Notes: generated by a model from the sequence alone, not told the origin. DNA of 64,000 nt from Salipiger thiooxidans (GCF_900102075.1 NZ_FNAV01000005.1:1-64000); one strand, 5' to 3'. Positions 36,994 to 45,263 are shown, counted from the stretch's first letter. Translations and numbers: made by a program.

Positions 36994-37853
36994 CCTACAC
37001 CGCCGCAATCATCATTCCCCATTTCAACGACGGGGCGCGGCTGGCCCGCTGCCTCGAGGCGCTGGCCCCGCAGATGCGGCCCGAGGTCGAGGGGATCGTC
37101 ATCGACAACGGTTCGCGCCAGCCGCCCGCAGTGCCGGCGCCGTTCCGGCTGGCGCACGAGCCGCTGCCCGGTGCCGCCAACGCGCGCAACCGCGGGGTGG
37201 CGCTTTCCGCGGCGCCGCGGCTGTTCTTCATCGACGCCGACTGCCTGCCGGCCCCCGACTGGCTCGACACGGCGCTGGCCGTGGCCGACCGTGGCGATCT
37301 CGTCGGCGGGGCGGTCAGCGTCTTCGACGAGACGCCGCCGCCGCGCACCGGGCCGCAGCTCTTCGAGGCGATCTTCGCCTTTGATAACCGCACCTACGTG
37401 GAGCAGAAGGGCTTTTCGGTCACTGCGAACCTGCTGACCACCCGCGCTGTCTTCGACGCGGTGGGACCGTTCGAGCACGGGCTCTCCGAGGACTTTGACT
37501 GGTGTCACCGTGCACGCGACAAGGGGTTCTCGATCGTCTACGCCGAGAGCCTCCGCGTCGGTCACCCGTCGCGCGGCGACTGGGCCGCGCTTCGCAAAAA
37601 GTGGAAGCGTCTGACGGAAGAGAGCTTCGCGCTGAACGGCACCGGGCCGCGGGCCAAGCTGGCCTGGGCGGTGCGCGGCTTGATCATGCCGCTCAGCATA
37701 TTGGCCCATGCGCCGCGTGTTCTGTCGGCGCCCGGTGCCAATTCTGAGGAAAAGCTGCGCGCAGTGGGGACGCTCGCGCGGATCCGTCTGGTGCGGATGG
37801 GCTGGATGTTCGCACAGCTCCTGCGCACCGACCGGGCCGGCACGCGGGGCTGA
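36990..37853 (+). CDS. GT2-family glycosyltransferase
   Basis: 287 residues. It opens TAAIIIPHFNDGARLARCLE and has GIVIDNGSRQPP, GAANARNRGVALSAAPRLFF, the metal motif IDADCLP and the late acidic motif GLSEDFDWCHRARDKGF. Start at 36,990 overlaps the previous stop by four bases; the alternative upstream start would read MGEERAM and has no better ribosome site. It ends 10 bp from the convergent lyase gene. Confidence 0.86.
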   Translation: MTYTAAIIIPHFNDGARLARCLEALAPQMRPEVEGIVIDNGSRQPPAVPAPFRLAHEPLPGAANARNRGVALSAAPRLFFIDADCLPAPDWLDTALAVADRGDLVGGAVSVFDETPPPRTGPQLFEAIFAFDNRTYVEQKGFSVTANLLTTRAVFDAVGPFEHGLSEDFDWCHRARDKGFSIVYAESLRVGHPSRGDWAALRKKWKRLTEESFALNGTGPRAKLAWAVRGLIMPLSILAHAPRVLSAPGANSEEKLRAVGTLARIRLVRMGWMFAQLLRTDRAGTRG

Positions 37854-37862
37854 TCCGCTCCG

Positions 37863-39014
37863 CTACCGGTCCAGCAGCTCGCGCAAGCGCTTCTGCGCCC
37901 CGTAGCGGGTGCCGAGCGCCACCGGCGAGCCGGCCGTCGGAACGTAATCCTGCCAGGCCCTGCCGTTGCCCGCGAAGAGCTTGGCGAAATGGTTCGGAGC
38001 GCTTGCCCGGGTCGAATAGACGTAATTGTCGCCGACCGTGGCGTTGCCCTGGTTAATGATCCCGGCAGTTACGTTTCCGTCGACAACAACGCCGCTCGTG
38101 GTCGAGTTGATGCGAATGGTCCCGCCGTCACCTTTCGGCCAGGGCAGCACGGTGTTGTTCAGGACCTTCACGCCGCCCGAGGTGTTGGCGACAATGATCG
38201 TGTTGGGCGTGCCGCCCATCACCAAGTTTTCCTCGATAAGGATGTTGTTTCCGCCAATGGCGAGCGGTTGCATCCAGAGCTCACGGTCGCCGGTCGACGG
38301 ATCGTCGTAGATCAGGTTGCCCCGGATCACGATGTCATGCGGCCAGTCGGCGCCACGGTTGATGAACTGGATGCCGTCAGCGTGGGTATAGGTGCCATCC
38401 GGGTATCTTTGCGGAGCCGCATCCTCGAGCGAGTTGTTCTGGATCGTGCCTTGCGAGGACGCGCCGATGATCCGGATGAGGTCGTCGTTGATGCCACCCG
38501 GCACGCGTCCAATGACGTTGCCGGAAATGTCGAACGTATCCACGGTATCGAAGTTCAGGGTCGCGGGAATGTCGTTCCCCTGCAGCTCTATGTTGCTGCT
38601 GAATAGAGCCTCGGACCAGGCTTTGAGCCTCGAGTTGACTATCCGGACCTTGTCGGCGTCCTTGATCACGAGCCTTTCGGTCACCGTAACGCCGTCGATG
38701 ATCAGGTTCCCGCCGGAGACCGTGAAAGTTCCGAAGACAGCACCGCCCGGGCTCGACGCTCGTAGCGAGACGGTCGCGGGGAACGCACGATCAATGGTCA
38801 GATCGCCGTAGTCGCCGTCGGGAAGCGAGATGACCTCGCCGCCCTTTGCGCCCTTCAGCGCAGCGATGAGGTCCTGCCGGTCGTTTGCGTGAGCGGTATC
38901 GGCAACCATCAACGTGGCGAAGAGAGCGATCATGGCGCTGCGCAGGCCCGGTTTCGGTCGCCAGCCTGCTGTACGGCGCACGCGTTCTGCCGCGCTTGTC
39001 TGGCTTGAGGTCAT
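37863..39014 (-). CDS. Secreted right-handed beta-helix protein, polysaccharide-lyase-like
   Basis: 383 residues from the ATG at 39,014; a TTG 30 bases earlier has no ribosome site. A signal peptide with a long basic lead ends near VADTAHA (residue about 43). The rest is a parallel beta-helix: DLIAALKGAKGGEVISLPDG, GNLIIDGVTVTERLVIKDAD, ADGIQFINRGADWPHDIVIR, MQPLAIGGNNILIEENLVMG, PNTIIVANTSGG. The shape resembles PL6-type lyases of alginate-like uronic acid polymers, though catalytic residues were not assigned. It is a close paralog of residues 1-350 of the protein at 45,264. Likely trims or frees the EPS in the periplasm or outside. Confidence 0.75.
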   Translation of the reverse strand: MTSSQTSAAERVRRTAGWRPKPGLRSAMIALFATLMVADTAHANDRQDLIAALKGAKGGEVISLPDGDYGDLTIDRAFPATVSLRASSPGGAVFGTFTVSGGNLIIDGVTVTERLVIKDADKVRIVNSRLKAWSEALFSSNIELQGNDIPATLNFDTVDTFDISGNVIGRVPGGINDDLIRIIGASSQGTIQNNSLEDAAPQRYPDGTYTHADGIQFINRGADWPHDIVIRGNLIYDDPSTGDRELWMQPLAIGGNNILIEENLVMGGTPNTIIVANTSGGVKVLNNTVLPWPKGDGGTIRINSTTSGVVVDGNVTAGIINQGNATVGDNYVYSTRASAPNHFAKLFAGNGRAWQDYVPTAGSPVALGTRYGAQKRLRELLDR

Positions 39015-39169
39015 GTCAGGGCCTGTTGGATAGGTATGACGCAAGCGATTGCCGTTCCGGCTCCTTGAGGCGCGTGCGCTTGTTCAGGCGCCCATGCGTT
39101 TTTGCCGAAAGGGCCGAGCGATATGTCATCAGGGCAGTGGATGTGCCGCGAGAGGCGCGCATGCTGGCG

Positions 39170-40153
39170 TCATACATGTTGGGAAACGAAGCGGCGAAAG
39201 CGCTTGGCCAACACGCGCTGAATGCGTGGGATGCGATCGATTGCACGATTCAGGCGACTCGGTTTCCAGCTATTCCAGGCCGAGTTTTTGAGCGCCTCGA
39301 CCCAGCGGTCCAGATATGGGTGGGTGCAGCCATCCTCCCACGGTTTGGGGCGGCCCGAATAGTGTATGATATAAGGGTCCTGCAAAAGCGCCTGAAAGAC
39401 CTCGGCCGAGTAGGGGGTGTCCCGCGCTGCATCCAGCTTGAACACCGATGCCATCTGGTTCCATCTCGGATCGACGAGTTTGAAGCTATCGTGAAAGACG
39501 ATGTTGAGCGCGTCATTGTCGGGAAAGGTCAGATCTGGATAGTTTCTGAGGCATTCAATCAGCTCGGATGCACGGGTCTTGGTGAATTCTTTCATGTCGA
39601 ACACCAGCACGCCCGACTGGAAATAACTGTCGCCATCTTCGATGCCGTAACGGGAGATGTCCTCCGGTGACAGCAACGCTCTCAGTCTCTTGATGTGGTC
39701 GTTCGAGGTGGGAAGGTCCTGGATCGCAAGCAGTCCCGCTCCGTCGAACGGCGTGTTCCAGAGAGGGGACAGGTCGGTCGCTACGATGATGTCCGTGTCC
39801 AGATAGATCGCTCTGTCGATATTCGGGATAACTTCAGAAATCAGGAGCCTGGCATAGGCCGCGGGAGGATAGGGTCGATTGGAGGATGTAAAGAGGTCTT
39901 CCAGAAGCTTCCGGTTTTCTCCGGTGATTTCGTGCCAACAGAGCGTGTCGTCCCTTCCATCAAATTGTGACGCGATGCTCTTTCTGTTGGATCGGCTGAT
40001 ACGATATGAGAGGACGTGGATATTTATCGGAGTCCCTTCGGCTCTGTTTTCAAGGGCGGATGCAATTGAAACGCCGAGCGGAAGGGCTTGTATGTTGTCA
40101 CATGCGTAAACGACATTTATTCTTTTGTCTGGCTGGTGGGTGGAAATAGACAT
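39170..40153 (-). CDS. GT8-family glycosyltransferase
   Basis: 327 residues. GT8 features: INVVYACDNIQALPLGVSIA, AAYARLLISEVIPNIDRAIY followed by the metal-binding LDTDIIV, DSYFQSGVLVFDMKEF, FPDNDALNIVF and IIHYSGRPKPWEDG. The family transfers galactose or glucose with retention. It has a lower GC content than its neighbours and stands alone beside an IS remnant, so it may have been acquired separately. Confidence 0.87.
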   Translation of the reverse strand: MSISTHQPDKRINVVYACDNIQALPLGVSIASALENRAEGTPINIHVLSYRISRSNRKSIASQFDGRDDTLCWHEITGENRKLLEDLFTSSNRPYPPAAYARLLISEVIPNIDRAIYLDTDIIVATDLSPLWNTPFDGAGLLAIQDLPTSNDHIKRLRALLSPEDISRYGIEDGDSYFQSGVLVFDMKEFTKTRASELIECLRNYPDLTFPDNDALNIVFHDSFKLVDPRWNQMASVFKLDAARDTPYSAEVFQALLQDPYIIHYSGRPKPWEDGCTHPYLDRWVEALKNSAWNSWKPSRLNRAIDRIPRIQRVLAKRFRRFVSQHV

Positions 40154-40309
40154 CCGTGATCCTGATGAGCTGAGCGTTCAAATGCAGTGTGTAAGAAAAA
40201 TCGGACTTGTCTGAATTCTTAGCATTACCGGGTCTTCGTCGCAACGTTTGATGGGTGCACGCGGCATTGGGGCAGAAGTCGGCATCGGGACATGATGGCC
40301 CTTTCCCAG

Positions 40310-40840
40310 CTGAGGTCAGGCCACGCGTTCGATCTCGGCTGCCGGAGGCCCTCGAGGTGATCCGCTGGCCGAAGGATTTCGGGGTCCTCATCCGGGCCTC
40401 GACCCGGCTGCGGACATGACAGCGGGACCACCTTTTCCAGATCGCCCGGACGAGGCGCCGGGTTGCCCTCAGGATATCGTGGCGGACCAAGGCGGCGGGG
40501 CAATATTCTTTCCAGAGGCGGCGATTTCTGCGGATCAGAGCGGCGGCATGACTGCCCCCCGGTCCGAAGGAATGCTGAGCCCCTGTGCCACCGCGCGCGA
40601 GGATCGCCGCATGGCAACGGCGGGTGTTGAAGGCGCCATCACCGGCAACGGTGCCGATGTCCTCGCCTTCCGGGATCTGGTCCAGAAGATCAGGGTGCAA
40701 GGGCCTGTCCACTGCCCGACAGTGGTTTGCGCAGCACAACCACGAGAGGGGCCCTCGCGGCTAGATGTGAATTCCAACGCCCGGATTTCGCCGGTCGCCG
40801 TGTCTTCTGGGCGAACGCTGCCGATTCGCGGCGTGATACG
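40310..40840 (-). pseudogene. IS5-family transposase remnant (different subgroup), with hairpin insert
   Basis: The minus strand encodes TGEIRALEFTSSREG, a 41-nt insert (40,710-40,750), then PLHPDLLDQIPEGEDIGTVA and GDGAFNTRRCHAAILARGG, a damaged stretch, then LWKEYCPAALVRHDILRATR, RLVRAIWKRWSRCHVRSRVE and ARMRTPKSFGQRI. This is the catalytic part of an IS5-family transposase, but its WKEYCPAA and CHVRSRVEARMR segments differ from copies A to C, so it is another subgroup. Both ends and the N-terminal half are missing. Confidence 0.8.
40710..40750 (-). repeat. 41-nt hairpin mini-element, copy G (in a second IS5 subgroup)
   Basis: Read on minus: CCCTCTCG, hairpin arms GTGGTT and AACCAC with a one-base bulge higher up and loop TGC, then TGTCGGGCAGTG, followed by GAC. 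Removing it rejoins the transposase codons EG and DRPLHP in frame, as in intact relatives. Confidence 0.85.
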
Positions 40841-41035
40841 CCAACTTCCAGCTTTTGGCTCGACCGCAGACGGAACTCGTTGCAAAGACGCTTGTCCGGA
40901 GGACAAGATCGGCCAATTTTGGTGACAGACTGCAGACCACCTTAGGAAAGTCGGTTGATGTCGGCTATACCCTTACCATTAGATTTAGCAAGGTTTGCAA
41001 AATGTACATTGAGCATCGCAATGGAGGCATCGGCG

Positions 41036-42079
41036 ATGGTTCTGGGTGATCTGGCGCAAGGGCGCGACAACAACCTGAACCTGATCCGTGCAATCGCCGC
41101 AACCGCTGTCCTTGTCTCACATGCATGGCCGATTGCGCTGGGAGGGGAAACCCCCGAGCCTCTCTCAGGTCTCACGGGCCGATCTCTCGGAACATGGGCA
41201 GTCGACGTGTTCTTCGTGATCTCGGGTTTCTTGATCGCGGCAAGCTTTTCTCGTCGACCAGATGCAGGCGCCTTTCTGTCCGCGCGCAGCCTTCGCCTCT
41301 TTCCCGGCCTGTTTGTGTCGCTTCTGCTTGTCGCTTTCGTCATGGGGCCACTCGTCACGACGCTGCCGCTGGCAACCTATCTGAATGATCCGGACCTGAG
41401 TTGGTTCATGATCAGAAACATGGCCTTGGTTTCGCCCCTTTACACTCTGCCCGGAGTGTTCGAGACCAATCCCTATCCAACCGTCGAAGGGTCAATCTGG
41501 ACACTCGTTCATGAAGTTGTCTGCTACATGGGGGTTCTGGCGATCGGTCTTCTGGGCGCCTTTCGGAATCAACGTAAGATGGCGGCAGCACTCGGTCTCT
41601 ATGCCGTAGCGTGGACAGCATATGCGGTTTTCGGACAGGGATTGCATGCAAAGATTGACGCCTTGCACAGGTTGTCGCAGCCATTTGCGATTGGGGTTCT
41701 GTTCTTCTTTCTTCGCGACCGGCTTCGAATGACGGTTTGGGCAGCCTCCGGGCTATGGGGGGGGGCCTATGTATTCGCCGGTTCCGCCATAGCTTCACTT
41801 TTGCAGACCGCAGCCTTGGCCTACACGGTTTTCTTGTTGGCCTATGTGCCGCGGGGGCCTCTTCTCGCATACAACCGGATCGGGGACTATTCATACGGCA
41901 TATATATCTATGCTTTCCCATTGCAGGGTCTGATGATTTGGCTGTTCGGTCCCATGACACCCGGGATGAACATCCTATTGTCTCTGCCGATCACTCTCAT
42001 GTTCGCCATCCTGTCGTGGCACCTTGTCGAAGCTCCGTCACTGGCGCTGCTTCGGCGGCGCTCGGTGCTTACCGTTTAA
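41036..42079 (+). CDS. Acyltransferase-3 (OafA-like) membrane O-acyltransferase
   Basis: 347 residues from the ATG at 41,036, chosen because GGAGG lies eight bases before it; other in-frame starts exist at 40,958 and 41,021. Acyltransferase_3 features are NNLNLIRAIAATAVLVSHAW with the catalytic histidine, the R-x10-H-type spacing, VDVFFVISGFLIAASFSRRP and ARSLRLFPGLFVSLLLVAFV, with about ten membrane helices. It would acetylate or otherwise acylate sugars of the EPS. GC content is lower than neighbouring EPS genes and it lies between two IS remnants. Confidence 0.86.
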   Translation: MVLGDLAQGRDNNLNLIRAIAATAVLVSHAWPIALGGETPEPLSGLTGRSLGTWAVDVFFVISGFLIAASFSRRPDAGAFLSARSLRLFPGLFVSLLLVAFVMGPLVTTLPLATYLNDPDLSWFMIRNMALVSPLYTLPGVFETNPYPTVEGSIWTLVHEVVCYMGVLAIGLLGAFRNQRKMAAALGLYAVAWTAYAVFGQGLHAKIDALHRLSQPFAIGVLFFFLRDRLRMTVWAASGLWGGAYVFAGSAIASLLQTAALAYTVFLLAYVPRGPLLAYNRIGDYSYGIYIYAFPLQGLMIWLFGPMTPGMNILLSLPITLMFAILSWHLVEAPSLALLRRRSVLTV

Positions 42080-42232
42080 GAGGGCTCTTTTGCACGAATC
42101 GCGTGAGCGATTCATCTTGTGAATCGAGTATGCTAGCTGGGTTCCATGAGCCAACCTACACCCCCAGCCTACAAGACCAGGAACTGCCCAGCTTACAATG
42201 ATGCGCTCAAGCGCCGTGGCTCTCTGACGATC

Positions 42233-42273
42233 CGTTGACCGGCAGTGCATTGCGCAGCAATGTCACGAGAGGT
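42233..42273 (-). repeat. 41-nt hairpin mini-element, copy C1
   Basis: Read on minus: ACCTCTCG, arms GTG-A-CATTGC and GCAATG-CAC, loop TGC, then TGCCGGTCAACG before GATC. Same site as copies A and B, between LTI and WFDP codons; removal restores LTIWFDP. Confidence 0.85.
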
Positions 42274-42390
42274 TGGTTTGACCCCGAGATGACTTGGGAT
42301 GCCACGCCGACTGGCAGGCGTGGCCGGCAACAGACCCTTGCCGTGAACATCCCCCATCGCGGCTCCAGGGGGCCGCTGCACCTGTTGATC

Positions 42391-42430
42391 CCTCTCGGGA
42401 CAGTGCTGCGCAATGCCCTGCGAGGCAGCG
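42391..42430 (+). repeat. 40-nt hairpin mini-element, copy D
   Basis: CCTCTCG, arms GGG-A-CAGTGC and GCAATG-CCC (one mismatch), loop TGC, tail TGCGAGGCAGCG before GATGG. It lies after the codons HLLI; intact relatives continue DSTGI. Here removal leaves the frame one base off, so a further small change has occurred. Confidence 0.78.
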
Positions 42431-42716
42431 GATGGACCGGAATCAGGATTGATGGCGAAGGCGAGTGGAACGCCCGCAAGCATGGCGGTCCCAAGCGGCG
42501 GGTCTGGCGCAAGATCCATCTCGGGATTGACGAGCAAACACTGGACGTCCGAGCCGTTGAAATCACAGGAAACCATATCGGCGACGCACCTGTTCTGCCC
42601 GATCTGCTCGGCCAGATCCCGGCGGATGAGCAGATCGGCAGCGTCGCCGCCGACGGTGCCTATGACACGCGCAAGTGCCACGACGCTCTCGCCGACCGTG
42701 GTGAGCATGCCGTGAA

Positions 42717-42782
42717 CCTCCCAGGGCTCCGCCCGTTCAGGGCTGAATTGATCCACCGGATCAATTCCAGGCCGCCCTTCAC
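42717..42782 (+). repeat. Second type of hairpin insert in IS copy C
   Basis: About 65 bp placed between the codons for HAV and PRRNARPW, which are adjacent in relatives. Its core is a perfect 10-bp hairpin, GAATTGATCC (42,745-42,754) and GGATCAATTC (42,758-42,767), around ACC. It is flanked by GGGCTCCGCCC on the left. It shares no ends with the 41-nt family. Confidence 0.7.
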
Positions 42783-42885
42783 CCCCGCAGGAACGCCAGG
42801 CCATGGAAGACTGTAACCGCTGGCGCGGTCGCACGAAACGAGGCACTGCGCGCATCGAAATACCTCGGTCGCGCCATCTGGCGAC

Positions 42886-42926
42886 CCCTCTCGGCAGCAT
42901 CCTGCGGATGCGCCTGCCGGGCAGTG
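42886..42926 (+). repeat. 41-nt hairpin mini-element, copy E
   Basis: CCCTCTCG, arms GGC-A-GCATCC and GGATGC-GCC (all pairs kept though most bases differ from the other copies), loop TGC, tail TGCCGGGCAGTG before GATGG. Removal rejoins GRAIWR and RWTGYHRRSRVE in frame. Confidence 0.86.
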
Positions 42927-42966
42927 GATGGACCGGATACCACCGCCGAAGCCGCGTCGAGACGAA

Positions 42967-43009
42967 ACCTCTCGGGACATTTCCTTCGGAAATACCCTGC
43001 CGGTCAGTG
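42967..43009 (+). repeat. 43-nt hairpin mini-element, copy F
   Basis: ACCTCTCG, arms GGG-A-CATTTCC and GGAAATA-CCC around TTC (could also fold as a UUCG tetraloop), tail TGCCGGTCAGTG before GATGC. Removal rejoins SRVETK and MHCMKLLG in frame. Confidence 0.86.
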
Positions 43010-43194
43010 GATGCACTGTATGAAACTGCTGGGCCAACGCCTCATGGCCCGGGATTGCGACCGTCAGGTTGCGGAAGTCCAAGTAAGAATCGCCGTCATG
43101 AACGGTTACACCGCGTTCGGCATACCCGTTCCTGTGGCCGTGGGATAATTCCGTCCGGGGAAAGGGGGGAGCCTGATCATCAGCCGATTTGTGC

Positions 43195-43510
43195 AACAGG
43201 GGCTGGTCTACATGTCAACTCCTCGCCAGCACCGGACGAAGCTGCACTCGACCAACACATTGGAAAGGTTTACTAAAGAGGTGAAGCGTCGCGCCGATGT
43301 CGTGGGCGTTCCGGCTTTCCTTCGGATCGGTTGCAGTCACGCCCTCACTCCCCAACGAGGCCTCAATCATGCGCCTGATCGGCGCGGTGCTCTTCGAACA
43401 GAATGACGAGTGGCAGACGGCAAGCCGCTACAGGATGGTCGGGGCCTTCGCCCGGATCGACAAGGAGGAACTCGACCCCATTCTCAGCATCACAACGAAA
43501 GTCGCCTGAT
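43195..43510 (+). pseudogene. IS256-family (mutator-type) transposase, C-terminal fragment
   Basis: The + strand reads LVYMSTPRQHRTKLHSTNTL, ERFTKEVKRRADVVG, then after a frameshift LIGAVLFEQNDEWQTASRYR and MVGAFARIDKEELDPILSIT. This is the C-terminal third of an IS256-family transposase, with the conserved HRTKLHSTN segment. The remainder and both IS ends are missing. It begins within the right end of IS copy C. Confidence 0.8.
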
Positions 43511-43544
43511 AATGCCCTCAGGCGATCCGGGACATTACACCGGC

Positions 43545-43893
43545 TTGACGGATGTGACCCGAGCCGGGTCATCTCGATCAGCTGCTGCCAGTCGCGGCTG
43601 TTGCGCGCAAAGCGCGACACGTCCCGCGCCGCGACCGCACCGACCTTGCCCAGGCTGACCTCGGCGACCATCCGGTCGAAGCCCGCCCGCGCAACGCCGT
43701 CCGCTGCGGACCGGCCAAGGTCGTCGTCGATCGTCTCGATGCAGGACCAGCCGAGCGTCGCCAGCCGGTCGCGCATCGCATATTGCAGAGCGCCGCTCTC
43801 GCGGTTGTGCAGCACCTGGTGGGCGGTGGACTGTCGCATGTAGAGGATCGCCTTGCGCTCCAGGTGGTGCGAACTGATCATTTCATGCTTCAT
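43545..43893 (-). pseudogene. Serine recombinase, N-terminal fragment
   Basis: MISSHHLERKAILYMRQSTA with the catalytic serine, VLHNRESGALQYAMRDRL, CIETIDDDLGRSAADG and VGAVAARDVSRFARNSRDWQ form a complete resolvase-type catalytic start; the sequence ends at QQLIEM where the next homologous residues should begin. The recombinase and DNA-binding domains are lost. The helper gene upstream remains. Confidence 0.8.
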
Positions 43894-44080
43894 GTCGTGC
43901 TTCCGTCCGGCGAGGTGCCTGAGCGCCGGCGGCGTGGTCGAGGATCAGGCGGGTCATCAGTTCGGTCAGCGTCACCCGCGCCTCCTCCGGCAACGTCTGC
44001 CAGTGCGGCGCCGGGACCGGATCGGCGTCGCTGGGCCGAGTGAATACCTCGAGCTGTTGTGGTGCTGGCCGGCGTGGCAT
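43883..44080 (-). CDS. Small conserved protein upstream of serine recombinase
   Basis: 65 residues from the ATG at 44,080 (GGAG six bases before). The sequence opens MPRRPAPQQLEVFTRPS and holds HWQTLPEEARVTLTELMTRL. Proteins of this kind are regularly encoded just before recombinases of this type in alphaproteobacterial mobile elements. It overlaps the recombinase start by 11 bases. Function unknown; without its recombinase it is probably idle. Confidence 0.6.
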   Translation of the reverse strand: MPRRPAPQQLEVFTRPSDADPVPAPHWQTLPEEARVTLTELMTRLILDHAAGAQAPRRTEARHEA

Positions 44081-44086
44081 CGGCAT

Positions 44087-44396
44087 CTCCCGGAATCGCC
44101 TGTTGGGAGCTCGATGCTGCGCTCGAATCTGGCATTTGCGATGCGCCATCACGAACGCCAGCCGCATCGTGCAGCAATGCCGCCAGAACTCGCAAAGCCG
44201 CCACTGAGGCAACCGGCGTCGCCCCGACGTGCCAGCACTGACAGGCCGCCCGATCGAACATCCAGACGGGAACCTCCAGCCGTCGGTCCGACGACATACC
44301 GCTCAGGCTACAGCGAAACGCAGCCCAGCCTGCCTTCGAGATCACGTCGTGTTCGTGAACAGCTCGCCCAGTCCAGGGGGGCCAAGGGCAGAGCAC
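44087..44396 (-). pseudogene. Remnant of accessory gene of the recombinase element
   Basis: The minus-strand reading SSDRRLEVPVWMFDRAACQC and ATPVASVAALRVLAALLHDA resembles the small accessory protein that precedes such recombinase operons. The N-terminal part is unlike relatives and probably replaced. Low certainty. Confidence 0.35.
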
Positions 44397-44424
44397 CTCG
44401 CGCTCCTACGTCCCGTGGGTGGTC

Positions 44425-44500
44425 TGTGATTGAGGTGTACAACATGGTCAGACCGCATTCAGCTCTCGGGGGCTGGACACCGGTCGAGGCCCATCAGGGC
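44425..44500 (+). pseudogene. IS3-type transposase tail fragment
   Basis: VIEVYNMVRPHSALGGWTPV is the end of an integrase-core transposase of the IS3 group (the YN-x-x-RPHSALG motif). Nothing else of the element remains. Confidence 0.6.
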
Positions 44501-44639
44501 CCTGACCTTCAGGCGGCAGCAGGGTCACCAGGCAAGCTTAGCAGCGCAGCAAACCTGTCCGGGCAATCGCGACCACCTCATTGCCAGAGGAATCTGTCGT
44601 AACGTCAGCTTTTTGCCCGACGTCTCATCTACTTAGGCG

Positions 44640-45263
44640 TGGTCCAGTGTTGCGCCTCAAAGTATAGCTGCGCTGCGGCGAAAACTTGCCGAGTGTTGTG
44701 ATTTGTGCGTTGCTGATCAGTTTTCGACCTTGACCAGAACGTGCCGCGCTGCGGTGGTCGGGCATGCCCGCAGCATCGGGTCCTAGTATGCATACAAATG
44801 GATGTGTTTCCAATCGCTTCCAAGATTGACCGAGGACGGCGCAGTTCGGACATGATGGGCATCGTACCTAGCCCGTATCTATGCGCAGGGGCCGGGGGCC
44901 GCAATTTCGGCGGAAAAACGGTGTGCTGCGCATACCGATCTCGGCGTGAATATGCCGCCGACTTTAGGCCAAATTGCGAGGTTCGTGAGCCGGTGCTAGG
45001 AGTGGTCACCAAGTCTTAAGTCTTTCGTGAGACATTGAGAAGGTGGCCACTGTGTGGCCCTCAGTGAGTGACCAATACCTTTGGTATCCGTAGGCGCGTA
45101 GCTCGATCGTTATTGGGCTCGTGCCGGTACGATTTTCAGCCCCGTTTTTTTAGTCCTGACAAAAGGACCGGTTCTCACCGGGCGCTGGTCTTTTGCGGGC
45201 GTGGGGCAGTGACACTCTGAATCCGTAGGGACGGATTCGGCCATTACGAATGGAGCAAGAAGT
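44640..45263. promoter_or_regulatory. Non-coding region upstream of the large lyase-like gene
   Basis: 624 bp with no convincing gene. Just before the coding start lies a hairpin: GAATCCGT (45,219-45,226), loop AGGG, ACGGATTC (45,231-45,238), 25 bp before the ATG at 45,264. It would sit in the mRNA leader or act as an operator. A ribosome site (GGAG) follows at 45,251-45,254. Confidence 0.5.

Larger units (their letters stand above)
42083..43203 (+). mobile_element. IS5-family insertion sequence, degenerate (copy C), both ends present
   Basis: Terminal repeats are GGCTCTTTTGCACGAATC at 42,083-42,100 and GATTTGTGCAACAG at 43,186-43,199. The transposase gene runs 42,146-43,148 (starts MSQPTPPAYKTRN, ends IPVPVAVG). 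It has lost the block between GRRGRQQT and LAVNIPHRG (about 55 codons, joined in frame) and has gained five inserts: four of the roughly 41-nt hairpin family and one of about 65 bp. The rest is well conserved (EWNARKHGGPKRRVWRKIHL, GIDEQTLDVRAVE, VAADGAYDTRKCHDALADRG, KLLGQRLMARDCDRQVAEVQ). Cannot make transposase without removal of the inserts. Confidence 0.88.

Noticed and set aside
39125-39145. GGGCAGTGGATG resembling the other end of the hairpin element
   Set aside because: No CCTCTCG or hairpin at the right distance; taken as chance.
44629-45012. Open frame of 127 codons on the minus strand upstream of the large lyase-like gene
   Set aside because: No ribosome site, Arg/Thr-rich low-information sequence and no recognisable motif.
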